Made by a program: the position numbers and the translations under genes. This document shows, one piece after another, positions 1 through 11,700 of a stretch of DNA of 64,000 bases. Source of the stretch: Bagarius yarrelli (lineage: Eukaryota; Chordata; Actinopteri; Siluriformes; Sisoridae); contig VCAZ01000008.1 of the NCBI GenBank assembly GCA_005784505.1, positions 7,117,763-7,181,762 on the forward strand. Direction: 5' to 3'. The notes below the pieces were generated by a model. That model searched no databases. It was not told the origin of the DNA and worked only from the letters and a program-made list of their open reading frames with translations. The number at the start of each line of letters is the position of its first letter. Position 1 is the first letter of the stretch.

Positions 1-734
1 CCAGACAGTGGCCATGTGCTCTTTTATAGGCATGTGAGTGAGAGTCATTAGTGAATGACTTTCAGGTGCTCTTAATTAGAATTCTGGGGATTGTGTGAGT
101 TGCATGGTGGTAGGCTTGGGTGAGGAGATGGGGGTTACCGTGATATATATTTATACTAACATAAAACCCATAACCCATTTATACTAACATCAAAAAGGCA
201 GGTCCTTGTTTTCCCATATCTAACATGCAATTTGTTTACTCACCAGCTGCCATTTTCACTTCAGAAATTGATTTTCTTTGATTGTTTCTTGTCAAAAGAA
301 TAAGCAGATGTTTCATCTGTGTTGGAAAGACACAGCTGACCGTTATAAGACTCGTTAAGGCTAAAGAGAAAATACAATAAACTAAATAAACACAATCAGC
401 TTTGCAAGTTAACAGCCGGATTTGCTATTGATGCGGAGAAGAAGATAAACGGATCATGTATTGAGGATCAGATCAATAGGAAAATGATTTCTTCCATTCC
501 ATTGAAAAGTGAAATTATGGAGAAAGTTTGTAAGGAAGTTTGACTGAGGAAGAAACAGAAAAAAACAAGCTTTTCCTGCTCATTGCTGTACACAGGATGT
601 CCATAAATTTCTAAGGTTCAAAGGCCGGGTGCCTTTGAGATGATAAACACCTATCCAGTGTTGCAGGGCATGAAGAAGTACAGCGGGCTTCAATAACTTC
701 TAGATGCATTCTCTCTCATCTCTCACTGTTGCTG

Positions 735-775
735 ACTTTTCTCTCTCTCTCTCTCTCTCTCTCCCCCCCCCCCCT
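735..775. repeat. (CT)n followed by poly-C
   Basis: A CT dinucleotide run leads into ten or more C residues. Confidence 0.9.
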
Positions 776-1344
776 CACTTCATACTTCAGTGCAGGTAAA
801 GTTACTACTGAATGAAAACTTAAACAGGAAAATGGAAGGTTAATTACAGGGTAATTGTATCACGGTAAATAAATAAAAAAGTTATTGATCCTCAACAACA
901 AGTAGCCAAATAAACGCAATATGTTAATAGCCTCTTTAAAAAAAAAAGGATTTATAAAACTTTAATCACTGTCTGTCCCTTAGGCAGGATGCAGCAGATT
1001 TTTGTGCTGGTACAGTAGTTTTATGTCTCTCTCTCGTTATACATAATGAACTATCTGTGACTGACCTTCTCATGGTCAGTATTTATTTAGATTTTTGCAG
1101 CAAAATAGCTGTAGATCACCTTGAAAGAACGAGAGAGAGTAAGAAAGAGAGAAAAAAAGGAGAGAGAGAGACATTGACTGACACTTCAAGATGGAAAAAA
1201 TGAACTTTTATATTTAGATAATTTCATTTCCACTCTTTATAATTTTTTTTGATAACCCTGTATGGACATGTTACTTTTAATTGCTTTTTGTGGGTTTGCT
1301 GTTCTCTATTTAAGTATAATAAAAAATATGTCCTTCCCTTGCTT

Positions 1345-1346
1345 GC

Positions 1347-1377
<31 letters not shown>

Positions 1378-1378
1378 T
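1345..1378. repeat. (CT)n microsatellite
   Basis: A nearly pure CT run within the intron; similar tracts recur at 735, 37940 and 56980. Confidence 0.9.
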
Positions 1379-1792
1379 TAGTAAAGTGATGAATGTTTCT
1401 AATTTAATTATTGCCAGAGTAAACAACATAAAGAAGAGAACAAAGTTACTAAACAATGTGTTAATCATAAACAAAGCGCATGAAAAAACATAAATGAAGA
1501 ATATTTTTTAAATGCGTAAATGCGTTATTGTTGCAGCAGGCTACAAAAACGGATGGCTGTTTCTTTTCTCTAGCCTTCTTACTATTACTTAAGTATATAC
1601 CAGTCATAAATACTACAATAACAATAATAATGATAATAATAATAGAAGGTTATTACATTTTTTTATTCCATTTACATTATGAAGTAATGATTCTTTTCCT
1701 TATTTTTCACAATCTGAACTGTATTTATTTCTTTTTTTTTGTATTTCCTTTTTAACAACAGCAACAGCAATAATTTCTGTAATGAATCCCAT

Positions 1793-2010
1793 TGAGGCGA
1801 GTAGTGTGAGAAGCCAAACGCAGTCTTTATTTACAAATATACACACTATACATAAACAACAAACATGAACTTGACTGGACTAGACTTAACTTAGCTTGAT
1901 ATAGACATTAACAGGCTTACCGCAGTGGTAAGAGGACAAAACAGAAATCCAAGCCAAGGACATTAGGAAACACAACCGCTATATATACACACAAGACAAA
2001 GAGTAAGGTG
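1793..2010 (-). repeat. LTR-like direct repeat, copy 1 of a Ty3/gypsy element
   Basis: The segment beginning GCGAGTAGTGTGAGAAGCCA recurs with about 85-90% identity at 2372. On the minus strand it reads as a gypsy LTR 3' half with an AATAAA poly(A) signal near the GTTTGGCTTCTC end. It is the 3'-side copy in element orientation and is shortened, joining gag-like sequence at about 2010. Confidence 0.65.
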
Positions 2011-2398
2011 GCATGAGTGAGCTCCGATGTAGCAGGCATGACAGGAACAGTCTCTGATTTGGCAGGCTTTGCATGGTTGCTGGGTTCCTCGTCTGCTTCA
2101 CCCACAGTCATCGAGGACCCACTCAACAGCAAAGCATAGTCGATATATTCTCAGCAAGGGAAAAAAAGAATTTCCCACCCGGCATCTTAATCTAAAGCGA
2201 TTGCTTCAGACCTGCCCGAAAGATGTCCTTTAGAGCCACATCATTAAATCCAACAGGGTTGCCAGGTCTGCAAAATGTTTTCACATAATCCTTAATGGCA
2301 GGATTACCTTGACGAAGGCAAAGAAATCGGCTAACTGCTGAGTTTATGATGGGTCTTGGATTCTGTAATAAATCGAGGCAAGTAGTGTGAGAAGCCAA
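1990..2398 (-). pseudogene. Ty3/gypsy retrotransposon gag fragment, broken
   Basis: Two minus-strand reading frames carry retrotransposon Gag signatures. 2398-2192 reads through RQGNPAIKDYV and then FNDVALKDIFRAGL, the Retrotrans_gag core pattern. 2132-1990 reads LLSGSSMTVGEADEEPS, the segment that normally follows it. A frameshift and stop separate them. No zinc knuckle, protease, reverse transcriptase or integrase is present, so the element is dead. The fragment sits between two LTR-like direct repeats. Confidence 0.65.
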
Positions 2399-2570
2399 AC
2401 ATAGTATTTATTTACAAATATAAACACTATACATAAACACTTAGCAAAACAAAAACATGAACTTGACTAGACTTAACTTGACTTAGCTTGACATAGACAT
2501 TAACAGGCTCACTGCAATTGTACAGGGACAAAACCGAAATCCAAGTTAAGGACAATAGGAAATGCAGGGG

Positions 2571-2621
<51 letters not shown>

Positions 2622-2720
2622 ACTAAGAGGAAAAACAATAACTAAACAAGAGACACCTGAACACAATAAGGAACAAGGGAATCGAAATCGAACAAAACAA
2701 AACAAAAAAACCTTTAATAT
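2372..2720 (-). repeat. LTR-like direct repeat, copy 2 of a Ty3/gypsy element
   Basis: This is the longer copy of the direct repeat at 1793. It contains an internal (AT)n expansion at about 2572-2619 not present at that length in copy 1. In minus orientation it precedes the gag fragment, as a 5' LTR would. The far end, around GACACCTGAACACAATAAGG, resembles the solo LTR at 32769. Confidence 0.6.
2572..2619. repeat. (AT)n microsatellite
   Basis: About 24 uninterrupted AT/TA units lie inside the second LTR-like repeat. Confidence 0.95.
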
Positions 2721-2890
2721 CTTTAATATATTTGGTGCTTCTTTATTCATAGCGGTATTATTCAATTAATTTTACTAGATAATGCTAATGTTAATGCTTA
2801 ATAAAATCTACGAATAACCAACGATTATTCTTGATATTGACCACTTCTTTAAGGGATAAGTTTACCATTTAGAGTAGCATACAATCCTAA

Positions 2891-2930
2891 ACACACACAC
2901 ACACACACACACAAACACACACAAACACTT
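2891..2930. repeat. (AC)n microsatellite
   Basis: AC dinucleotide run with two AA interruptions at its end. Confidence 0.9.
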
Positions 2931-3445
2931 TTCACGAATTTCCCAACACCAGTTCTTATGAGCATCCGATGACCGCTGTTAATCATCACACTGCTTTGTA
3001 TAGATTAACCTCCAGCTGCACGTTTTCCCTGTGTAGGTCAACCTGTCATAACTCGCACGACTGATTTTTACCTAATTAATCAAAAGCACCTCATTCAAAC
3101 TGAAACGGCACTGAATAAGCCTTAATATTGCTTAATAATAAAGAAATGAGTTGCACTGAGTAGAGCTGGCAAAGCCATCATTTCCCATATTGTGCTTCTT
3201 CTTCCTTGTGCAAAGCAAATATGTTTTTAACATGTGTCATTAATCATACTGAAATCAGCTTTAACATATTTCCCCAGTCAGCTCATATATCATATGAAAA
3301 TGGTGACAATAGGAGGTAGTTATTTGCAAGAGATATAAATAGGGTTAGGGTTCGAGGTTGAGTGATTTTCTTCTGGGAAACAGATCCGCAAAACATTATC
3401 ACACAAATTTGGGTTGTAAATTTAATCTTTAAGCATTAAAGTTTT

Positions 3446-3622
3446 TTTTTAAAGATATTTTTTGGGCATTTGCTTTTATTGATAGGACAGAGACAGAGAG
3501 ATGAAACGAGAGAGAGAGAAAAGGAGAGGGGGTGGAATAAAACCTGGAGCGCAAGTGTGCATGAGGGTGCCGCCACCTCAACCCAGTACACCTTGGCACC
3601 GACAAAAGCTAAAGAGTTTAAC
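3446..3622 (-). repeat. short dispersed teleost repeat, purine-rich core
   Basis: A 'GGGCATTTGCTTTTATTGAT' start, an AGAG-rich centre and a short GC-richer end (CGCCACCTCAACCCAGTACA) match the layout of a common fish dispersed repeat. I know the pattern only by familiarity, so the family name is left open. Confidence 0.4.
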
Positions 3623-5606
3623 ATAATAAAATAAAAGTCGGAATTTCATTAAAGCATTGTCACAGTCTTCATTACCTTAGTTTTTTCTAAATGTGGTATC
3701 GGAACTGTGTGCTTGATGGACTGATTTTGTCAACGTAAAAAAATCCATTCTGGCCAACAAGGGATATTTGGATTTTTTTGTTTCTTCTAGACAGCCATAT
3801 AAAGCATTTCAGTTTGCAGCATAGTATCAAACATACAATGTCAGTTGGACTTGAAGGTGAATATAAACTATGGAGCAGGTGATACTGTCTGGTGTTTGTT
3901 ATAGTCTGTTGCAGTTTGGAAGTGGCTTCATACTGTAGATTAGCAGTGCTTAATCTCTTGCATTACAGACACAACCTGCTTCTCTGCTTATTTGTTTTTA
4001 GTACGTCTTATTACCTGGCAAGTTTCCTTTTGCTCTCCTCATTCTTTTTCTTACAATATACAGGGTCTAAATATCTGAGTAATTCTATAGGGTTTATTGT
4101 GTTACTTTTTAGTAATATTATGATGTAGGCTTGACATAATAATAATAACGTTTTTATATATGTTTAATAGACTCTTGACTTATAGACTTGGGAATAAAAA
4201 ACAAAAAAAATGCATTTAGAGGATAAATTTAAAGAAATTTGAAGAAAACTATCTCCATTTGCTTGTGTTTGCTGACCATGAAGCAGAAATACAACCTTTT
4301 ATGCTTATGCATAAACTCCACATGATGTCAATCAAAGATTTTCCCCAAATCGAACCATGCTGAGAAGTTTGGGAAAATCCTATTTATTTCTCTATATCCT
4401 TGTGTCCCGTTTTTGAATCTTGGACCTTTGTTTTTTGTTTTGTTGATGCAAAATTCAAAAACAGGACTCAAGGAAACGGAGGATGTGTCCCAATTATCTT
4501 TCTAGTTCATTAGTCAGTGCAGATCAGCAAGTCATGCTCAATTGATCTTAAATCTGAGCTGATACACCCAAAGTTTCTTTACTGGAAAAAACGTCGATGT
4601 ACTAAACAATTTCATCTTGAAAACTGTTGATCGAACAAAACTCTCAGTTAGCTTTGTCTGTAAATTATAAAAGTGTGCTAATCTGGTAGCTTTGAAATGA
4701 TTAGTAATGTCTGTGATATTTTATGTCCTGCTAGGTTTGTTTGTACGCCACACTGGCCTAATGCAAGCTATTTTGACAATTTAACACCTAACAAAGTCAG
4801 ATATCGGTGCTGCATGTTGTTGAATTTCAGTAGTGATGTGTTACAGTGCGATTATGTAGTCATGTGATAGGATATGGAGTCATCAGTACCCAAACTTGTG
4901 TACATTAATACACTGATCTCCAAGCCAGGAAACTGAAAAGCTGATTAAGATGCACCTAATTAAAATAGATGCACAATAAATTACATATAAATTAATATAA
5001 ATGCACAATAAGGCTTTAGAGACAAACCCACAGGAGAGTATAAATAGGCAAACTAATTAAGATCTAAACACAGAACAGACAAAACACAATCTAGTTACGA
5101 AATGGGGGTGGAAAAGAGACCAGGATGCAAACTATAAACACATTATAATAAGAGTGTGAGCTCAGCCTGTCTTTTTCACGCTTACTTGTAGTTAATTAGA
5201 CACTGAAGACTCCTTCCAATAAATGATCAACAGAAATATGTTTATAAGTTTTATCTTTTACAAGATTTAAAAAAACGAGTAAATCAATTAATAATTATTG
5301 CAGCTAAAAGATTGTCGGTGCTGCTTTTAAATCCTTATCTAAGTTAAGCAATGTGGTGTTTAATAGCCTCATAATTAGAATACAAATTAACTATCAATCA
5401 AAAGCAGTTCCTTAAAACCTTTTTTTTATTTTTGGTTTTTGTGCCATATATTTTTCCATTTTGATCTTATTATAATAGTTCCATCTCTTCCGTCTGTCAT
5501 TTTTGTCTCTGTTTTTCTCCCTCATTCTTTTCACTCTCTCTATTTTTTATCTGTCTCAACCTTTGTCTCTGTCTGTTTCTTTGGCCTTCTTTCTTTCTGT
5601 CTCAAG

Positions 5607-5771
5607 TGGAGGGGCTGTGGTTGGATTGGGCGCCATGGTCTGGTTGTTCAGTGTCATGTGGAACAGGCAGTCAGCAGAGGCAGCGGCACTGCAGTGTGTC
5701 TGTACACAGCGAAGCCGAGTGTAAAGGTCTGCACTCAGAAACCAGGGAGTGCACTAACCGGCTGTGTGATG
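5607..5771 (+). CDS. adgrb1: adgrb1 exon: thrombospondin type-1 repeat (probably TSR4)
   Basis: This exon is 165 bp (55 codons) and phase 1-1, with a long pyrimidine tract and AG before it and a GTATGT donor after it. It encodes one complete TSR: a tryptophan ladder W-LD-W-AP-W (candidate C-mannosylation, WxxW), then CSVSCGTG, which fits the CxxS/TCxxG O-fucosylation site, then the arginine/glutamine strand QQRQRHC and the closing cysteines through RLC. All six TSR cysteines are present. In the family the TSRs bind phosphatidylserine and bacterial lipopolysaccharide and can be released as vasculostatin. The TSR4 numbering assumes the five-TSR plan of ADGRB1, because earlier TSRs are not in the window. 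Confidence 0.92.
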
Positions 5772-8700
5772 GTATGTCACAAAGACACCATTTTAAATAG
5801 GTCAATAGGTAATATACGGACATAGACTAGTTAGTAGGTTTATCGTTGCATAACAGGTTGTAGTTTTTATATAGAGAGAGGGTGAAAATTAAACTAGGCA
5901 ATATTCAATGGTTATAGATTTGGGCGGTTCTAAGCAACATCTTAAACGACTGAGGAGTCTGAAGATTGTGCATTCCATCTCCGGCCGTTTGAGGGATTTT
6001 TTTGACACCAACTATGATACAATTTGAAGATTTGCTTTTTTTTTTTATGTAATAAAGTACATGTGCAAGTTATATTAAATTTTGTTTTACATATATGGAC
6101 TTTATTACCAGGGTTTAATGCCTAGTTACATTTTGCCCACCCTACTCTGTACCTAGAAAAGGCACCTCTTGTGCAATTTTTAAAATTATGTTTTACATTT
6201 TATACTGGATTCAAAAAAAAAAAAATTGAAGAAGTAGTATAAGTAGAAGTATTAATTTATATTTATAATTTAATATTTTATAATTCTCTTACATAAACTA
6301 GTTTCACTTTGTATTTGTTTCTGAACTTTTATTAATTTATGGAGACCTGTTTCATATAGTGATTGATGGTTTAATAGTTTTTCAGTGGCTCCTTTTAGAC
6401 AAATGAAAGTAGGTAACATAAGGGCAATTTGAATAGCATTGTAACAGTGACATTTTCATAAAGAATAAATGGATGAATGGATGGATGGATGGATGGATGG
6501 ATGGATGGGTGGATAAATGGATGGATGGATGGATGATTTCATGTCACATTTACATCAGTACCTACACTATTTTGCCAAAAGTTTGTGGACACCTGACCAT
6601 CAGATTCATATGTGGACATTTAGAACATCTTTGTATGTTTTATACATTATTCCAGTTTTTCAAACACAGTTCAGCATGACAATGTTCCTACACACAAAAC
6701 CCCTGAGTTCCATTAAGCCATGATGTTGTTGTTGATTGGAGTGAAAAAACTTAAATGTTCTGCACAAAGCCCTGAATTTAACACATTTCAGATAAACTGA
6801 AACCTTGACTGCAACACATACCTGTTTACCTGATGTTAGGGTCTGATCTCAGTAATACTATTGTAACTAAATAAACACATATTACTCATTTAAGCTCCAT
6901 CTATAGTGGAAAAACTAACTAGATCTAACATTAAAATGGGGAGTAAATGTTGAATAAGATGTTTTAAAATCAAATATGTTTGTGATGGTCTGATGTCTAC
7001 AAATTTTGGCAATATATTGTATTTATCACCTTAAATTCTGTCAAAACAGCTATAATTCCTCTTTACTTAATGCTAGACTTAAATACACACCTGTTTAAAA
7101 AAAGGCCCCAGTTTTTAAATTGCTGGACTTGCAAAACGTAAGTTCTGTTAATTTGCTTGTTATAATTTTTAGCTTTTTTAATTAGTTTTGTCTTACAGAT
7201 TTTTGCCTTATTTCTTAATTGCCTTTAAAGTCAAATCCTGTATACACCATTTTGCGAATCATCCAATTGCCTGCATGTGAGTGTATAAATACGCTGCATT
7301 TAAATGAATCTGAACCAGAAGATTTGAGTTCCTTGAAGCTATATAATTAAATCAACCATTAACTAAAAAGGGGACAAAAAAACCCCACACAGAAATTCAC
7401 TACTTCTAAAAATTGCTGTTTTTGTTCTTAAGATTGTTAAGTCTGCACTATTTTAAGCTAAACTCAGATATCCTAGCTCAGCTCACATACTCCATTTTCG
7501 CATGCTCGGGTTTGATTTGCTTGGCAGACAAATTAACGACAAAATATGGGTTTTTATTTTTACATCTGCAGCACCTTGTCTTATCCTCAGAAAGGAAAAA
7601 GTGTCACTTTATTTAGTTCTTAATGTTTTATTTTTTCTTCTTTCAGGAGCTGGAAGCTGGGGAGCGTGGAACCAGTGGAGTCTGTGCTCGAAAACCTGTG
7701 ACTCGGGATGGCAGCGCCGCGTCCGGATGTGTGAGGGCACAGGAATCCAGAATTACCCCTGCGATGGCTCCGGGGAGGAAGTGCGTTCCTGCAATGACAA
7801 GAAATGCCCAGGTGTGTGTGTGTGTGTGCGCGCGCACATATTCTCCGTTTCATTTTATCCGTCCTTTTTTTTTTCCTTTCCTGTCTTTTTCCTCTGCATC
7901 CATTTTTCCATCTAACCAGGCATCTGTTGTTTCCCTTCCGTCTCTTCCTTGCTTGCTATTTATTTGTCTTGGTCTCTTTTTTTTTCTTTCTGCTTGTTTA
8001 TCTGTTCACCTGTAGGTCTTTTGCTCTTTTTTTTCCATTTGACAGTCTGCCGTCTGTTTCCTCCTCAACCTCCCCCTCCGCCCGTCTCTTTCAGCAGAGG
8101 CGCGTCCTCCCGTGTGATTTGTCAGAGCAACACAGCAAACAGCAGATTTTAATAAGCGGCTCTTTGACTGTAGCTTTGGGAGTCTGTAGATTAAATAAAT
8201 GTCAGGTGTCGCTGCAGTGCTTATATCAGGATTTTTGCTAGCATCGTGCCAACACCTTGAAGACAAAGATCTGTTTAAGAACTTCGTAGAAAGACATACA
8301 TTTTAAGTGTCTTTTATTTCACCGTATTTTTATCCTTTAAATTTAATTCTGTTTAAAGAGGAAGCAAAGCAGTATGACGTGGTGGCGAAAGACGGCTTAA
8401 AGTAATTTAACTGCAATTAATAGATAATTTACAGTATCACTATGTCCTTCAGAAATATTAATGTTCTTCATAAAAAATTTGCAAAGAATCTTACATGTAA
8501 AAAGGGTTCTTAAACATTTTATCAGCAAAAACTGGTTCGGGTTTTGAATATCTTAGAATTCATGTACAATAACTTTTTTTTTTGTATAATAAGAAATAAA
8601 TTATGATTCATGATTCATTTTTACTCAGATTTGCATCCCTACTGCATGTAAAGGAATAATAATATGGACTGATTTATTGTATATGCTAATAGTGGTTTTA

Positions 8701-11700
8701 TCTGGTTATAATATTTTGGTATTTTAATCAAAGTTATTTTAAATATTAAATGGATTTGATAAAGTGTCTCACTGGAATGTTTTTTTTGTTATCCAAAGCA
8801 CCTCATGAGGTATGCAAGGACGAGTACCAAGGTCTAATAATGTGGAAAAGAACTTCAGCTGGAGAGACGGTCTACAACAAATGTCCATCAAATGCCACTG
8901 GTGAGTCATCGTCCCAGTCATTCTGAAAACAATTTCCAGACTTTTCCAAATAATTTCAGTTTATTTAAAGTGATCAGTTCTCATTAGAAGTTAGCATTGG
9001 ATAAACTTTATAGTATATAAAAACTTTATTGTTTCATTCTGCTTAGAAATAAACCTGTGAGAAACTCTTATTGTGTATATCATGTATAAAAATGGAGAAA
9101 ATGTTTGCTTCAGGCAATTATTTCATAGATGTTTTATTATAATAAATGCTTTATCTTGGTGAGGGATATGGGGATTTAAATGACTGAATTGTTTATATTT
9201 TTTAAAAAAAGAAGCATCTATGTTGGTGGAAATTGTTCTAGCAAAGTGGGTGGGATTGATAATGTTTAAGAGTGTTTAGGATTGGACAAACTGTTTACAG
9301 ATGCAGCCTATGGGGTTGATCAAACTGTTGGACTGTATCGGTTAGTCTTTTATTGAGAGTCAGACAGATTTGGTTAATTTTCTGCACTGATGGTCTAAAG
9401 TCAAGAGTGGTCAAGAGTAAATCTGTGGGAGATGGCAAAATTGAGCAAACCTGTAGGTGAAGATAGGAGGGATTTGTCAAATATTTAAGGGAGGATGAGT
9501 CGATAAATAAAGTAAGAGTGGGCAGCTGGCACAATTAGTTAAAATTTTAAATGAGACTTAAATGGTTTAGTTAGACTTTCAAGTATTGCTGGAGGGTTTG
9601 AGTGAACCTTTAAGTGAGGGTCGGAGGGATTGCTTAATTCTTCTAGTGAAAATCAGACGAATTGGTTAAGCCTGTAAGGATAGTGGGAGATATTGGGTGG
9701 ACTGAAGGCGGAGAGATTTGTTAAGCCTTTAGTAGATAGGATTGTGGGTCAGGTGAAAAAATCTTTAAGTAACTTTAAAGCAGTAGAAGGCAATAACAAA
9801 GTAAATATAATTTACTTAGGTAGCTTTTTCACATATCTTTACTTTACTGTAGCATTTTCATTTGTAGATACTTTTACTTTCACTTCAATACATTTTAAAG
9901 TTAAATATCTTATGTTTTACTCAAATTTACACATTTTGCAAAATATGTTGTTGAGTAAAGAAAAACTCAACTGGTGAAGCACATGGCAAGCCAACCAAAC
10001 AGATTACAGCACACACTCTGTTTTAACTTTGGTTGCTGCGAATACAGTTTGCCACTGTACACTGTGGTGGCTCATGGTTAAGGTGTTGGACTGCCAACCT
10101 AAAGACTGTGGGTTCGATTCTCAGCTCCACCAAGGTTGGGCCCCTGAGCAAAGCCCTTAACCCCCAATTGCTCAGTTGTATATACAATAAATGTAGGTTG
10201 CTCTGGATAAGGGCGTCTGCCAAATGTAATAAATGCATAAATGATTGAAGAAACCTCTGATATTAACTTGTCACAACACCTGTACCCTTATTTGCACAAT
10301 TTTTTAAGTTGTTAAAAGTAAGAAATAGTTAGACATCATTAGGCATTTTATTAGACATCAGTGTCTGACTAATTAATATCATTTTATTCATAAATCAGTG
10401 TGATAATAGTTAAGGCAGATTCTTTTCACAATTTTTTTTATTTAGCTTGTGACAAAAATGGATAAACAAAAAACAGGATATTACATCCTTAAGAAATCAT
10501 AGTACTTTAAATGATAACTAATAATAGAATGATAAAATGAAAGACTTTTAAATCAAATGAAACAATAGAATGTCATTTACAATAGAACCTAGAGAATATA
10601 ACTAATTTTCAAACACTAATTTTTTTTTTTACAAAAGACATCTGGCCATCTTTTGATTATGTTATTCACTGTACATGATAAGATTTTCAATTTACACACA
10701 ATCTTTTTATGCACTCTTTTAGAGATTGGAGAGCTTCTGCCCATCTTTACTTCTCAGAGACTCTGCTTCTCTAAAACATCCTTTTTATATCTAATCATGT
10801 TACAGAACTGATGTCAATTAACTTAATTAGATGTTAAATGTTCTCCCAGCTAAATCTTTTTAAAAATGTATTGCTTTTTTAGCCCTTTGTTCCCCTATGC
10901 TGATTATTTTGAGACCTGTAGCAGACATCAATTTTGAAATGATTTCATTTAAGGGATTACAAATGTTTAAACTGAGAAAATTTACATTTTCATGCTATCT
11001 ATGTTCTATTGTACATAGCATAATGGCTTATGTGATTTAAAAGTCTTTTAGTTTTCATGTTATTCCAATTTAGATAACGATCCAACATTTTTGGAACTGT
11101 GGTTCAGGTATAATAATGTTTTATATCTACTTTGAGTCAAGTACTGGGTTTGTGTACCTCTTCTATCATTGCTTTAATGTTAGCTAGCGCTTTTGTCTCT
11201 TCATAATTTTTCATCAGCCGGTTCTCCACCTCACTAATGTCATGAAATTTATAATATAAATTTCATATTTTATTCAGTTGTGTGCTTTGGCTTAAAACAT
11301 TAAATTATTTAGCTTCTAAAATCGATTTTGAGTGTGATTTTGACTTTATTTAATTTCCTGCAATTTCATTGTTTAACATGATGCAAATAAGAAAAAAGTT
11401 AAACTGAACTAACTGCTTAAAAAACTTTTCTGAGATTTCTGAGATCAGTAAAACACACTATAAAAACCCCATCAATGATGCAATTATTCATTTCCTAAAG
11501 CTCACCACAGGCAATCACCTCCTGACTACTGCCAAAATAAGATGATTTGAGTGCAATTAATTTCGGTGCTTGTTAGGGATTGGAAGCTTAGTGTGTGTTG
11601 TGAGCTGCATGGCATATTATGAGGATAAAAAGCGAAAAAAAAATGTGGCAGGAAATACAGTCTAACACCTGATTTGTGATTGAAAAACTGATTTTCATCT

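Larger units (their letters stand above)
1..5606 (+). other. adgrb1 intron (3' part), upstream of the TSR4 exon
   Basis: No coding exon was recognised here; the three earlier TSR exons expected for ADGRB1 must lie further left. It holds (CT)n tracts at 735-772 and 1345-1378, an (AC)n tract at 2891-2922, a truncated Ty3/gypsy element (1793-2720), and a short dispersed repeat (3446-3622). The stretch 3640-5430 shows no feature I can name. Confidence 0.7.
5772..7646 (+). other. adgrb1 intron between TSR exons
   Basis: A 1.9 kb intron holding a (GGAT)n tract and a TIR-bounded non-autonomous transposon (6561-7022). Nothing else recognisable. Confidence 0.85.

Noticed and set aside
3341..3353. TAGGGTTAGGGTT, telomere-like
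   Set aside because: Only about two units, within chance.
5439..5825. Long frame overlapping the TSR4 exon in another phase
   Set aside because: It runs through the intron pyrimidine tract; the TSR frame with its cysteine and tryptophan pattern is the real one.
7620..8266. Several overlapping frames on both strands around the TSR5 exon
   Set aside because: Shadows of the exon and of the pyrimidine-rich intron; none keeps a domain.
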